Positions 16,687 to 26,018 of a stretch of 64,000 nt of DNA are shown here, one piece after another; the first letter of the stretch is position 1; each line of letters opens with the position of its first letter. The DNA comes from an uncultured Sutterella sp. Lineage in GTDB: Bacteria > Pseudomonadota > Gammaproteobacteria > Burkholderiales > Burkholderiaceae_F. Under the pieces are notes generated by a model. It was not told the origin of the DNA. It did no database searches and saw nothing but the letters and a program-made list of their open reading frames with translations. The DNA lies in assembly GCA_900544345.1 (NCBI GenBank), contig UQUR01000001.1, positions 1 through 64,000 on the forward strand, in the 5' to 3' direction. The position numbers were made by a program, and so were the translations under genes.

Positions 16687-18733
16687 AAAGTTTACGTTGG
16701 CGATCAGCCATAATCTTAAGAGCTCTCGTACGTCGAGAAATTTTACTTAGGCGTTGAGAGGCAGATTTTTGTTCGGACTCTCTATCTGTTTCGGTCTTAT
16801 TGTCTTTAATGTCAATGACATCAAAAAACGTCTCTTGAGCCTGCTCTTTGTGATCTGGTAGTGCATTGTCTGTTTCAGGGACACTTTCTGAAACGCTTGG
16901 TTTTTGCAAAATTTCTTCTTTACGAGAAGTTTTATCCACGAAGACCGAAGGCTCCTCTTTTATGTTGCCTGAACGATCATTAGTTTGAACCGACGGAGAA
17001 ATAGCTTTGCGCGGTTCTGAAACTAAAGCACTATTGACAGAACTATTAGAGTCAGCGACATCTTTAGCGTGGCCTTTTATTTTTTGGCGTAGCGTTTTGC
17101 AAAGAGTCTGAAAGCCTACCCAAAGAGTCTTTCCGTACATAGGATGAGTGGAATTGTCTGAGCTCAAGCACTCCAAGGCCTCTTCAAAATGAGGATCCTG
17201 GTAGGGTTTAAGTGGTAGACCGGGGGTAGCACTGCGATCATTTTGAGCACGTCTGATCAGTGCTTTTTCAAATTCAATGTTTAATTTGTGGCGTTTTGTC
17301 TCACGAAGCTCAGCCTGCTGGACTTTTTGTTCCCGTTTATCAATCAGAGCGGCAGAAACATTTTCAAGTTGATGCAAGACGGTGAGTGAGTCATTGCGCA
17401 GTGTCTCCTCTTCTTTGGCCTCGTAGAGTTTTTGGGATTTCTTCTCAACATGGGTAATGCGGGCCATGAGGCTTGGCTCATGAGAAAAGAGTAAATCAAA
17501 AAAACCGAGTGTGACGCTCGAATGACGCATAGGAGTTGGAAATAGAGCGATCAGGGAATTGACCGTTGTCTTTAAACCCGTAAATCGCATGGCAAAGGTG
17601 TCGGACGAGAAAATTAAGTGACGCAGGAAAGCGTCCATCGGTAGCCTGAACGGGAAAAGCAGCACTGGTAGCGCAACAATGGCAAAAGTTAGCACAGAGC
17701 CGTAATAGGGACCAGGGCCATAGACTCTGAAACCGATCTCATCTAAAAACCAGGACTGAGGGGTAAACCAGGCTAAAAAAACAAAAACAAAAAAGCCCGC
17801 CACTGCACACATAAACCAGGCCTGAAAATACATATGACTGAGATTTCTTGCCAAAGCGTGAGCTGCTATCGCCTGCAAATCGTCTAGTGTCATCCGGGTG
17901 TAGATGTCATGTCTGAAGAAAAGTTTGACGTTCTGACGGTGTCCAAATGCGAATGCTGGCGGAAGCTCCTCTTTGTCTTCGGGGCGAGTGACGCGGATTT
18001 CTCCTACACTTAAACTCGCTTTTTTGCCCAATGAGTCAACTAGAGTTTTTAATTGAGGATTGTCAGCGAGCGTTGCTCGTGTGGGCTTAAAGAAATAAAG
18101 CAGGCGCCGAGCGAGATTGAGCGCAAAAACGAGATAAATCGCAAAAATTATCCAGCCAAAAATCCACCAGAGTTTGCCACTGCTTTGCCAAAGAAAAAGA
18201 CCAATCCAGAGAATCGGCAATACGGTGATCCAGCCCAACAAAGTGGTCAGGAAATAGTTTTTAAACCAACTTGAGGGGACTTCTTGTGTGTAACCAAACG
18301 CTTCACGAAGACGGAACTCTTTGTACCAGCAAAAAGGCAGGTCAATTAACACAAAAATGAAGCCTACGCTAGCGGGCAGCATCCAGTGAAAGGCAAACTG
18401 GTCACCTACCGTATTCATCAGCCAGTCGGAGATCGTGTTGATACCGTCGCCGGCTGTCAGGTACACAATTAATGCAGTGGTGACGGTAACTTCCAGCCAG
18501 TTGAGTTTTGTGCGGGCAATATCGTAATGGGCCGCTTTGACATGCTGGGCTAGGGTGATCTTATTGTGCAAAGGCTCAGGCACCTCATCGATCGTACGCT
18601 TGAGGTGTATGATCTCGGCCAGACAGGCAAAGCTGTGAACTAAAAAATAAAAGCACAACGCGGCCAAGAAGACTTGAGCAAAAGTAAAAGTCATGGGCAA
18701 AGTATGCGACAATATCGTTTCCAAACGGTTCAT
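16658..18733 (-). CDS. Ste24/M48-like membrane protein with degenerate zinc site and long C-terminal tail
   Basis: 691 residues. The first 400 or so residues have the layout of Ste24-type M48 peptidases: several membrane helices, the segment DLPFCWYKEFRLREAFGY, and SVGEIRVTR...PAFAFG before the active-site helix. Genes of this family commonly lie between orn and rsgA in Burkholderiales, as here. But the zinc motif HExxH reads His292-Ala-Leu-Ala-Arg296 and the downstream Glu motif is replaced by SSDTF (376-380). It should therefore not be a zinc protease. Residues 430-520 look coiled coil and the last 170 are charged and probably disordered. The start is uncertain (Met1 or Met14); neither has a good ribosome site. 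A structural or chaperone-like role is inference. Confidence 0.75.
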   Translation of the reverse strand: MNRLETILSHTLPMTFTFAQVFLAALCFYFLVHSFACLAEIIHLKRTIDEVPEPLHNKITLAQHVKAAHYDIARTKLNWLEVTVTTALIVYLTAGDGINTISDWLMNTVGDQFAFHWMLPASVGFIFVLIDLPFCWYKEFRLREAFGYTQEVPSSWFKNYFLTTLLGWITVLPILWIGLFLWQSSGKLWWIFGWIIFAIYLVFALNLARRLLYFFKPTRATLADNPQLKTLVDSLGKKASLSVGEIRVTRPEDKEELPPAFAFGHRQNVKLFFRHDIYTRMTLDDLQAIAAHALARNLSHMYFQAWFMCAVAGFFVFVFLAWFTPQSWFLDEIGFRVYGPGPYYGSVLTFAIVALPVLLFPFRLPMDAFLRHLIFSSDTFAMRFTGLKTTVNSLIALFPTPMRHSSVTLGFFDLLFSHEPSLMARITHVEKKSQKLYEAKEEETLRNDSLTVLHQLENVSAALIDKREQKVQQAELRETKRHKLNIEFEKALIRRAQNDRSATPGLPLKPYQDPHFEEALECLSSDNSTHPMYGKTLWVGFQTLCKTLRQKIKGHAKDVADSNSSVNSALVSEPRKAISPSVQTNDRSGNIKEEPSVFVDKTSRKEEILQKPSVSESVPETDNALPDHKEQAQETFFDVIDIKDNKTETDRESEQKSASQRLSKISRRTRALKIMADRQRKLYEKTHHNAE

Positions 18734-18755
18734 TTTAAAGGAATTAGGTCATAAA

Positions 18756-19325
18756 ATGGCGACTGAACTGCAAAAAGATCCTCGCTTTAGTGCGGACAAT
18801 TTGATTTGGGTGGATATGGAAATGACGGGCTTGCAGCCTGAGGTTAATCGAGTGATTGAAGTGGCTGCAGTCATCACTGATGCGCAACTGAATGTTATCC
18901 ATGAATGCCCAGTCCTTGCCATTCATCAATCGTCCCGCATTATGGGTTCGATGGATGCTTGGAATACTGAAACGCACGGTCGCTCGGGTTTGATAGACCG
19001 TGTTTTAACCTCAGATATTGATGAGGAAAAAGCGAGCGATATTTTATTGGCCGAATTTGCCCGATTTGTGCCTCAGGGAAAAAGTCCTATGTGCGGCAAT
19101 TCCATTGGACAGGACAGACGCTTTATGGCGCGATGGATGCCAAGGCTCGAAAATTTCTTTCATTACAGAAATATTGATGTATCCACGTTTAAGGAATTAG
19201 CTAAGCGTTGGGCTCCTGCAGTTCCCAATAGTTTTAAAAAAAGCACTAAGCATGAGGCGCTTTCCGATATTCTCGAAAGTATTGATGAGCTCAAGCACTA
19301 CCGCAAGCATTTGATGAAGTGCTAA
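18756..19325 (+). CDS. orn: Oligoribonuclease
   Basis: 189 residues, the usual length, a DEDDh 3'-5' exonuclease that degrades 2-5-nt RNAs. Metal ligands begin with Asp20 and Glu22 (WVDMEMTGL); the later motifs NSIGQDRRFM and the C-terminal HEALSDI fit. The frame extends 21 codons further upstream but MATELQKDPRF is the family-like start. It is divergent from the M48-like gene with only about 22 bases between the starts, so the promoters must overlap coding DNA. Confidence 0.95.
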   Translation: MATELQKDPRFSADNLIWVDMEMTGLQPEVNRVIEVAAVITDAQLNVIHECPVLAIHQSSRIMGSMDAWNTETHGRSGLIDRVLTSDIDEEKASDILLAEFARFVPQGKSPMCGNSIGQDRRFMARWMPRLENFFHYRNIDVSTFKELAKRWAPAVPNSFKKSTKHEALSDILESIDELKHYRKHLMKC

Positions 19326-19352
19326 AAAGCCTGAAAATTTCGTGAGATAGCC

Positions 19353-19381
19353 CTCGAAAAACTTTTATTTTTCGGGTACAA
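19353..19381 (+). promoter_or_regulatory. Candidate promoter of rpsO
   Basis: TCGAAA, a 17-base spacer and TACAAT (19376-19381) lie 67 bases before the rpsO ATG. Confidence 0.5.
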
Positions 19382-19448
19382 TTTCGGTCTTTCCACGACG
19401 TGGCCTAACTTCCACGTTCGCATGTTTAATTTTTTTAAAGGTTAGAAA

Positions 19449-19718
19449 ATGTCTGTTCAAGATATCAAAAAGTCTGAAATCGTCGCTAAGTTCCAACGCA
19501 AAGAAGGCGACACGGGTTCTCCTGAAGTTCAAGTTGCTTTGTTGACGGCTCGTATTAACGAATTGACTCCCCACTTCAAAGAACACGCCAAGGATCACCA
19601 CTCCCGCCGCGGTTTGTTGAAGATGGTGTCCCGCCGCCGTAAGTTGTTGGACTACTTGAAGCGCACCGATTTGGATGCTTACCGTAAGTTGATCAATGAA
19701 TTGAATTTGCGTAAGTAA
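19449..19718 (+). CDS. rpsO: 30S ribosomal protein S15
   Basis: 89 residues, the standard length. Signature segments: FQRKEGDTGSPEVQVALLT and HHSRRGLLKMVSRRRKLLDYL. It binds 16S rRNA early in 30S assembly. It precedes pnp, the classical rpsO-pnp arrangement, but a terminator separates them. Confidence 0.98.
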   Translation: MSVQDIKKSEIVAKFQRKEGDTGSPEVQVALLTARINELTPHFKEHAKDHHSRRGLLKMVSRRRKLLDYLKRTDLDAYRKLINELNLRK

Positions 19719-19737
19719 TTCACACTGGCTTTTCCGA

Positions 19738-19764
19738 AGCGACCTGCACAGACAGGTCGCTTTT
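19738..19764 (+). terminator. Terminator of rpsO
   Basis: agcgacctg / caggtcgct with a 6-nt loop and a short T run, 19 bases after the stop. As in E. coli, read-through into pnp is likely. Confidence 0.85.
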
Positions 19765-19910
19765 GGTAAGTTTGATTGATTTTGGGAAAAGACGGGTTTT
19801 AGTTTTCGGTTTGTGCGTTGCGATGTGAGTGTTTTTGCTGTTGATGAGAACTTTCACACCGCAGCGTATCGGAAACACGTCTTTTTCCCGTTTTTTAAGG
19901 AAGAAACGAA

Positions 19911-22082
19911 ATGACGATGTTTAACAAAGTGAGCAAGTCTTTCCGCTTCGGCGACCATGATGTGACGTTTACCACCGGTGAAATCGCCCGTCAGGCTTCC
20001 GGCGCCGTGATTTGCCAAATGGACGATACGGTGGTGCTGGCCACGGTTGTCGCCAAGAAAGAAACTAAGCCCGGTCAGGACTTCTTTCCTCTGACCGTTG
20101 ACTATATTGAAAAAACCTATGCTGCCGGCAAGATTCCTGGGGGCTTTTTTAAGCGTGAAGGCCGTCCGAGCGAAAAAGAAACCTTGACGAGCCGCTTGAT
20201 TGACCGTCCGATTCGTCCGCTTTTCCCCGATGGCTTCTTTAACGAAGTTCAGGTGATTATTCATGTTTTATCCGTTGATCCTGAAGTGGATCCGGATATT
20301 CCCTCTATGTTGGGTGCTTCGGCTGCTTTGTCAATTTCAGGTATTCCTTTTAACGGCCCGATTGGTGCTTGCCGTGTGGGGTACATTAACGGTGAGTTTG
20401 TTTGCAACCCGAAGCTGTCTCAAATGAAAGACAGCCGCTTGGATTTGGTTGTGAGCGGTACGGAACGTGCTGTGCTTATGGTGGAATCTGAAGCCGATTG
20501 CCTGCCCGAAGACGTCATGCTCAATGCTGTGATGTTTGGTCATGAACAGCAGCAAGTGGCTATTAACGCCATTAATGAATTGGTTGAAGAAGCTGGCAAG
20601 CCCGCTTGGGATTGGCAACCTGCTCCGAAGAACGAAGCTTTGATTGCTCGCATTGCCGAATTGGCCGACGAGGGTTTGAAGCAAGCCTATAGCATTCGCA
20701 GTAAGCAAGCTCGCAACGACAAATTGCGTGAAGTCTACGCCATGGTTGATGAAGAGTTGGCTAAAGATGAACGCTTCTCAGGTGACAACGCTGTTGATCC
20801 CAACGAAGTCGCGGGCATTTTATTTGAAATGGAAGCCAAGCTCGTTCGCTCCAAGATTTTAAACGGTGAGCCGCGTATTGACGGCCGTGACACAAAGACT
20901 GTCCGTCCGATCGAAATTCGTCAAGGTGTTTTACCCCGCACGCATGGTTCAGCTTTGTTTACCCGCGGTGAAACTCAAGCCTTGGTCATTACCACGCTCG
21001 GCACAAAGCAAGATGAACAAATCGTGGACGGTTTGTTGGGTGAAACGCACGAACGCTTCATGCTTCATTACAACATGCCTCCGTTTGCCACCGGAGAAAC
21101 AGGCCGAGTGGGCAGCCCCAAGCGCCGCGAAATTGGTCACGGCCGTTTGGCTAAGCGAGCTTTGACAGCAGTGCTTCCCTCCGAAGAAGATTTCCAATAC
21201 ACGATTCGGGTGGTTTCTGAAATTTGTGAATCAAATGGTTCTTCTTCTATGGCAAGCGTCTGCGGTGGCTGTCTGTCTTTGATGGATGCTGGTGTGCCTT
21301 TGAAGGATTACGTAGCTGGTGTCGCTATGGGATTGATCAAGGAAGGCAATAAGTTTGCTGTTCTCACGGACATCTTAGGTGACGAAGACCACTTGGGTGA
21401 TATGGACTTCAAGGTGGCTGGTACTGAAAACGGTGTGACTGCCTTACAGATGGACATCAAGATTGAAGGCATCAACAAGGAAATCATGCAGGTGGCCTTG
21501 GCTCAAGCTCATGAAGGCCGTCAGCACATTTTGAATGAAATGCGCACGCAGGCAGCGGGCGGTGCTAAGGAATTGTCTCGCTTTGCTCCGCGCATGATCA
21601 CAATGAAGATCAATCCGGAAAAGATCCGTGATGTGATCGGTAAGGGCGGTGCTGTGATCCGCGGCATCACCGAAGAAACCGGTGCCACAATCAATATTGA
21701 TGATGATGGTAGCGTGACCATTGCCTCGGTAGATCCCGAAGCCGGTCTCGCAGCTCAAAAGAAGATCCTCGAAATTACGGCTGAAATTGAAAAGGGTCAG
21801 ATTTACGAAGGCACAGTCACGCGTCTGCTGGACTTTGGCGCCATCGTTCAATTGCTTCCGGGCAAGGACGGTTTGCTTCACATCAGTCAAATCGCCAACC
21901 AACGTGTCAATGCTGTCTCTGACTACCTTAAGGAAGGTCAAGTGGTGCGCGTGAAGGTGATTGAAGCTGATGAAAAGGGCCGTGTACGCTTATCAATGAA
22001 GGCACTGCTTGAAGACGAAAAGAAAGAAGAAACGCCTTGCGAGGTTCCGGCAGCCGAAGAACCGACTCAAGTAGCTCAATAA
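19911..22082 (+). CDS. pnp: Polynucleotide phosphorylase
   Basis: 723 residues. Two RNase PH domains are followed by a KH domain (MITMKINPEKIRDVIGKGGAVIRGI) and an S1 domain (IYEGTVTRLLDFGAIVQLLPGKDGLLHIS). It degrades RNA by phosphorolysis from the 3' end, usually with RNase E. aaggaag precedes the start; a second ATG two codons on is an equal option. The 190-base gap after rpsO probably forms the leader through which PNPase autoregulates in other bacteria. Confidence 0.98.
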   Translation: MTMFNKVSKSFRFGDHDVTFTTGEIARQASGAVICQMDDTVVLATVVAKKETKPGQDFFPLTVDYIEKTYAAGKIPGGFFKREGRPSEKETLTSRLIDRPIRPLFPDGFFNEVQVIIHVLSVDPEVDPDIPSMLGASAALSISGIPFNGPIGACRVGYINGEFVCNPKLSQMKDSRLDLVVSGTERAVLMVESEADCLPEDVMLNAVMFGHEQQQVAINAINELVEEAGKPAWDWQPAPKNEALIARIAELADEGLKQAYSIRSKQARNDKLREVYAMVDEELAKDERFSGDNAVDPNEVAGILFEMEAKLVRSKILNGEPRIDGRDTKTVRPIEIRQGVLPRTHGSALFTRGETQALVITTLGTKQDEQIVDGLLGETHERFMLHYNMPPFATGETGRVGSPKRREIGHGRLAKRALTAVLPSEEDFQYTIRVVSEICESNGSSSMASVCGGCLSLMDAGVPLKDYVAGVAMGLIKEGNKFAVLTDILGDEDHLGDMDFKVAGTENGVTALQMDIKIEGINKEIMQVALAQAHEGRQHILNEMRTQAAGGAKELSRFAPRMITMKINPEKIRDVIGKGGAVIRGITEETGATINIDDDGSVTIASVDPEAGLAAQKKILEITAEIEKGQIYEGTVTRLLDFGAIVQLLPGKDGLLHISQIANQRVNAVSDYLKEGQVVRVKVIEADEKGRVRLSMKALLEDEKKEETPCEVPAAEEPTQVAQ

Positions 22083-22106
22083 GCTAAATTAGTTTTTCTT
22101 CACTCA

Positions 22107-22150
22107 AAACTCCCGTTTAATCTTTTATTGGATTGACGGGAGTTTTTTTA
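22107..22150 (+). terminator. Terminator of pnp
   Basis: aaactcccgt / acgggagttt stem, inner aatc/gatt pairing, then a seven-T run. Confidence 0.9.
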
Positions 22151-22162
22151 TTAATTTGAGTT

Positions 22163-22191
22163 TATAATTCAAATTAAAATTTAAATTTGAA
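22163..22191 (+). promoter_or_regulatory. Promoter -10 box and palindromic operator of the export operon
   Basis: A consensus -10 TATAAT (22163-22168) is directly followed by an inverted repeat with 8-bp arms: ttcaaatt (22168-22175) and aatttgaa (22184-22191). It would cover the transcription start. The operon's last gene encodes a TetR-family repressor, so autorepression through this palindrome is likely. Confidence 0.5.
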
Positions 22192-22209
22192 ATTAACATA
22201 TCGACTTAT

Positions 22210-23193
22210 ATGACAATTTCAGTGAAGAAAAAAATAGCAGCCGCTACCGTAGTCGTCATTGCTCTTGCTGTCGGGGGGTGGGCTTTTAAACATTATGCGG
22301 TCTCAGACTCTGAACTAAAGCTCTACGGTAGCATTGATATGCGTACGGTTGATTTGGCTTTTGAAGAATCTGGGCGCTTGGCAAGCGTTTTTTATGAAGA
22401 AGGCGGGCAAGTGAAGGCTGGCGAAATTCTTGCTCGGCTCGATGAAAGGCGATATCGAATCGCAAGAGATCAAGCTGCCTCATCCGTGGGAGTGGCTCAA
22501 GCTCAACTCAATCTTTTGCTTGCTGGTTCACGAGTTGAAGAAATTGATATAGCACGGGCGAAACTTAAAGCTGCAGAGGCTAATCTTGTGCTCTCAGAGC
22601 GTACCTGCAAACGTTATCGTGATATGGGTAAAGCTTCGAGCGCATTAGTGCGTGATGAAGCTTGTTATCGGGCAAGCGCTGACCGTGCCCTTCGCGATGA
22701 GGCAAAACGGACGCTCGATATGCTTCTGGCAGGTACTCGAGCCGAAGAAATTGAAGTTGCTCGTGCAACTCTTAAACAAACCCAGAGTCAACTTGCCGAT
22801 GCCCAGCGCGCTTTAGATAATTGCACACTTTATGCGCCTGCCGACGGTGTGATTCGCTCACGCTTAAAAGAGCCCGGTGATATGGTCGGTGCAAGTGCTC
22901 CCATTTATGAAATGGCTTTAATGAACCCGTTGTGGGCTCGTGTTTACATTGATGAACCTAATTTAGGTCTCATTACGATGGGGCAAAAGGTAGCTGTCAG
23001 TGTGGATAGTTTTCCGAACAAGACTTTCAATGCTTCAGTAGGCTTCATTTCATCGGTTGCTGAATTTACTCCGAAAACAGTGCAAACAGAGGCCATTCGC
23101 ACCAATCTCGTCTATGAAGTGCGGCTGACAGTTGAAGATCCAGAAGGGTTGCTGCGACTGGGGATGCCTGTGACAGCAAAATTGTTAAAGTAA
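22210..23193 (+). CDS. HlyD-family membrane fusion protein (YbhG-like)
   Basis: 327 residues. One N-terminal membrane anchor (about 8-27), a biotinyl-lipoyl-like half (GRLASVFYEEGGQVKAGEILARLD), a long alpha-helical hairpin with two copies of the LLAGSR/TxEEI(D/E)xA motif, the second lipoyl half and a beta-barrel domain. These proteins bridge the inner-membrane ABC pump and an outer-membrane channel. No TolC gene is nearby. It is the first gene of a five-gene operon (fusion protein, ABC ATPase, two permeases, TetR) matching E. coli ybhGFSR plus cecR. No strong ribosome site is visible. Confidence 0.9.
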   Translation: MTISVKKKIAAATVVVIALAVGGWAFKHYAVSDSELKLYGSIDMRTVDLAFEESGRLASVFYEEGGQVKAGEILARLDERRYRIARDQAASSVGVAQAQLNLLLAGSRVEEIDIARAKLKAAEANLVLSERTCKRYRDMGKASSALVRDEACYRASADRALRDEAKRTLDMLLAGTRAEEIEVARATLKQTQSQLADAQRALDNCTLYAPADGVIRSRLKEPGDMVGASAPIYEMALMNPLWARVYIDEPNLGLITMGQKVAVSVDSFPNKTFNASVGFISSVAEFTPKTVQTEAIRTNLVYEVRLTVEDPEGLLRLGMPVTAKLLK

Positions 23194-23196
23194 ATC

Positions 23197-24927
23197 ATGT
23201 CAGAATCTTTTGCCATCACTTTGCAATCGGTCTCACGCTTTGAAAAAGGTGCTCAAGACGCTATCTTAAAGTCTGTCAGCGCCGATCTCAGAGAAGGCCG
23301 TTTAATTGCTTTGGTAGGAGCCGACGGGTCCGGGAAAACGACCTTGATGCGGGTGATGGCAGGTCTTCTTAAGCCACAAAAGGGCACTGTCAGAATTTTT
23401 GGCGAAGAACTTTACTCGAAACATCTTTCTCAACTTCAGAGCTTTTGCGGCTATATGCCTCAGCAATTCGGTCTCTATACAGATCTAAGCGTAGAGGAAA
23501 ATCTGACGCTTTATGCCGATTTGTTCGGTTTGAGTGACTTGGACAGAAAAGAGCGTTTTGCAGAACTTTTGTCCATGACGGGATTGACTGATTTCACTGC
23601 AAGGCCAGCGGGAAAGCTCTCGGGTGGGATGAAGCAAAAGTTGGGATTGGCCTGTGCGCTTTTAAATCGACCGAAGATTTTGCTTTTGGATGAGCCTAGC
23701 GTTGGAGTTGATCCTCTATCGAGACGTGAACTTTGGGCTATTTTGAAAAAAAATGTTCAGTCAGGGGCAATGACAGTAGTGGTTGCTACGACTTACATGG
23801 ACGAAGCCTCTCTTTGTGATGATGTACTGATTGTGGAAAACGGAGAGGTAGTTTTGCACAATACACCAGAGGCAATCGCTTCATTAGCCGAAGGTTTGAG
23901 TTTTAACGTCAATATTGCAAAAGGTAGAAGAGTTCGGGATGTACAAGCACAACTGCTCGATGATACGGATTTAGTTTTAGATGCTGTTCCCAGAGCGGGT
24001 TCTGTTCGGGTACTAATCAAAAATCAGTCCGATCGGGCTTTGCTGGAACAAAGACATCATATTTGCTTGCAACCGACAGCTAGCGGATTAGAAGAGGGTT
24101 ATCTTGTCAATCGGGCCAAAGCAAGCCCCATTCATTCTTATAAGAAGATTGGTGATGACTTTTCTTCTTCAATTTCATCAACAGAAGAAAAACCCATTGT
24201 GGTTGCCAAAGATTTAGTTCGGCGTTTCGGTTCATTTACAGCCGTAGATCGTACTTCTTTTGAAGTCAAAAGCGGAGAAATTTTCGGTCTTCTTGGCCCC
24301 AACGGAGCTGGAAAAACGACGACTTTCAAGATGCTCTGCGGGCTTTTGAAAGTGACAGAGGGAGAACTGGAAGTAGCTGGCGTCAATGTGCGGCATTCAA
24401 GTGACCAGGCTCGTGAACAATTGGGCTACATGTCGCAGAAGTTCGCCCTTTATGCAGACTTAAGTGTTTCCGAAAATTTTGATTTTTTCGCCAGTGCCTA
24501 TGGACTATCGGGAAATGAAAAAGAAGAAAGAATTGATTTTTTAATTAAAGAATTTGATCTTCAGAGTTTCCAAAATACTCAAGCAAAAAATTTGCCTGGC
24601 GGCATCAAACAGCGCCTTGCCATGGCAGTTGCCCTCATTCACAACCCGAAACTTTTATTTTTGGATGAGCCCACAAGTGGTGCCGATGTTTTAACACGCA
24701 GGCAGTTTTGGCGATGGATCACGGCTCTCAGTCACATGGGGACCAGCATTATTGTGACAACGCATTTTATGGAAGAGGCACTTTACTGCGACAGACTCTT
24801 GATTCAGGATGCAGGATTGCCCCTAATTATGGGTTCGACCGAAGAGGTGCGTGGGCAATGCACAACGATGGATGAAGCCTTCATTCAAATCGTGAAAGCC
24901 TTCCGCGAAAAAAGGAGGCGCTTATGA
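23197..24927 (+). CDS. ABC transporter ATPase with two fused nucleotide-binding domains (YbhF-like)
   Basis: 576 residues. Domain 1: Walker A GADGSGKTT, signature LSGGMKQKLG, Walker B ILLLDEPSVGVDP. Domain 2 from about residue 335: Walker A GPNGAGKTT, signature LPGGIKQRLA (P in place of S) and Walker B LLFLDEPTSGAD. The fused arrangement matches YbhF and powers the two ABC-2 permeases encoded next. It starts three bases after the fusion-protein gene. Confidence 0.93.
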   Translation: MSESFAITLQSVSRFEKGAQDAILKSVSADLREGRLIALVGADGSGKTTLMRVMAGLLKPQKGTVRIFGEELYSKHLSQLQSFCGYMPQQFGLYTDLSVEENLTLYADLFGLSDLDRKERFAELLSMTGLTDFTARPAGKLSGGMKQKLGLACALLNRPKILLLDEPSVGVDPLSRRELWAILKKNVQSGAMTVVVATTYMDEASLCDDVLIVENGEVVLHNTPEAIASLAEGLSFNVNIAKGRRVRDVQAQLLDDTDLVLDAVPRAGSVRVLIKNQSDRALLEQRHHICLQPTASGLEEGYLVNRAKASPIHSYKKIGDDFSSSISSTEEKPIVVAKDLVRRFGSFTAVDRTSFEVKSGEIFGLLGPNGAGKTTTFKMLCGLLKVTEGELEVAGVNVRHSSDQAREQLGYMSQKFALYADLSVSENFDFFASAYGLSGNEKEERIDFLIKEFDLQSFQNTQAKNLPGGIKQRLAMAVALIHNPKLLFLDEPTSGADVLTRRQFWRWITALSHMGTSIIVTTHFMEEALYCDRLLIQDAGLPLIMGSTEEVRGQCTTMDEAFIQIVKAFREKRRRL

Positions 24928-26018
24928 TGCAGGTTCAAGATTTTTGCCGTCATGTCTTTGCGTTGAGTTTAAAAGAGAGTCGTCAGATTCTTCGTGATAA
25001 GAGCTCTATTTTAGTGGGTGTCGTCCTTCCGATCATTTTGCTGATTTTATTTGGCTACGGTATTTCCTTTGACGTGAAAGATATCCGCCTAGCGGTCGTG
25101 GCTGATCAGTCTGGTGCTCAATCTGTGCTGTATACGCAGGCGCTTACCAATAATGATTCATTTATTGTGGATGTTTTCCCAACGAGAAAAGAGGCTTTTG
25201 ATGCGCTTAATCGCTTTGATGCGGAAGCCGTGATTATTTTTGAAAAGCGACCTGTTGCCGGCGAGGTGCAGTTGCTTGTTAACGGAATTGATGCTCCTCG
25301 GGCTTCTATGGTTGCCAATGCGGTCTTGGCTACTATTGAAGGGGCGGGATCGCTTCAGACTCAATCAAAAGGCATAACGGTTATCCCACGCATTTGGTTT
25401 AATGAGTCTGCAGAGAGCCGCTGGTATTTAGTGCCGGGGCTCATTGTGATCATTTTGACGATGATCGGTACGATGTTAACGGCAATGGTGATTGCTAGAG
25501 AATGGGAACGGGGAACAATGGAGGCGATTTTAGCGACACCGATTTCCCCCTGGGCATTACTTTTATCAAAAATTATTCCCTACTTTGTCCTAGGGGCTTT
25601 CGGTTGGGGGCTTTGCATGATTGCAGCCGTTTGGGTGTATCACATTCCCGTACGCGGTAGTTTGTGGCTTATAACGATTTCTTCAGCCATTTATCTTTTG
25701 GTGAGTCTTTGCATCGGCTTGGTCATATCTGGTTCGACACGCTCGCAATTTTTATCGTCACAAATTGCGCTTTTGGCGAGTTTTTTGCCGGCCGTGATTT
25801 TATCGGGTTTTATTTTTGATTTAAGAAGTGCGCCACAATGGGCAAACGTGATTGCTTATGCAATGCCTCCGGTTTACTTTCTTGACCTCTTAAAAGTGGG
25901 TTTTCTGACCGGTGGCATGCAGGCGCTTGTTGTAAAAAACCTCCTTGTTCTTGTCGCATACGCAGCTGTTCTTTTGGTTCTTGCACGACACCTTTGTGAA
26001 AAGAGGGTGAGGAAATGA
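24924..26018 (+). CDS. ABC-2 type permease (YbhS-like)
   Basis: 364 residues. An N-terminal helix followed by a large periplasmic domain (about 45-175) and five C-terminal helices, the ABC-2 export topology. Motifs: KESRQILRDKSSILVGVVLPIILLILFGYG and the coupling segment REWERGTMEAILATP. Its ATG overlaps the ATPase stop, with aggagg upstream. Confidence 0.92.
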   Translation: MMQVQDFCRHVFALSLKESRQILRDKSSILVGVVLPIILLILFGYGISFDVKDIRLAVVADQSGAQSVLYTQALTNNDSFIVDVFPTRKEAFDALNRFDAEAVIIFEKRPVAGEVQLLVNGIDAPRASMVANAVLATIEGAGSLQTQSKGITVIPRIWFNESAESRWYLVPGLIVIILTMIGTMLTAMVIAREWERGTMEAILATPISPWALLLSKIIPYFVLGAFGWGLCMIAAVWVYHIPVRGSLWLITISSAIYLLVSLCIGLVISGSTRSQFLSSQIALLASFLPAVILSGFIFDLRSAPQWANVIAYAMPPVYFLDLLKVGFLTGGMQALVVKNLLVLVAYAAVLLVLARHLCEKRVRK

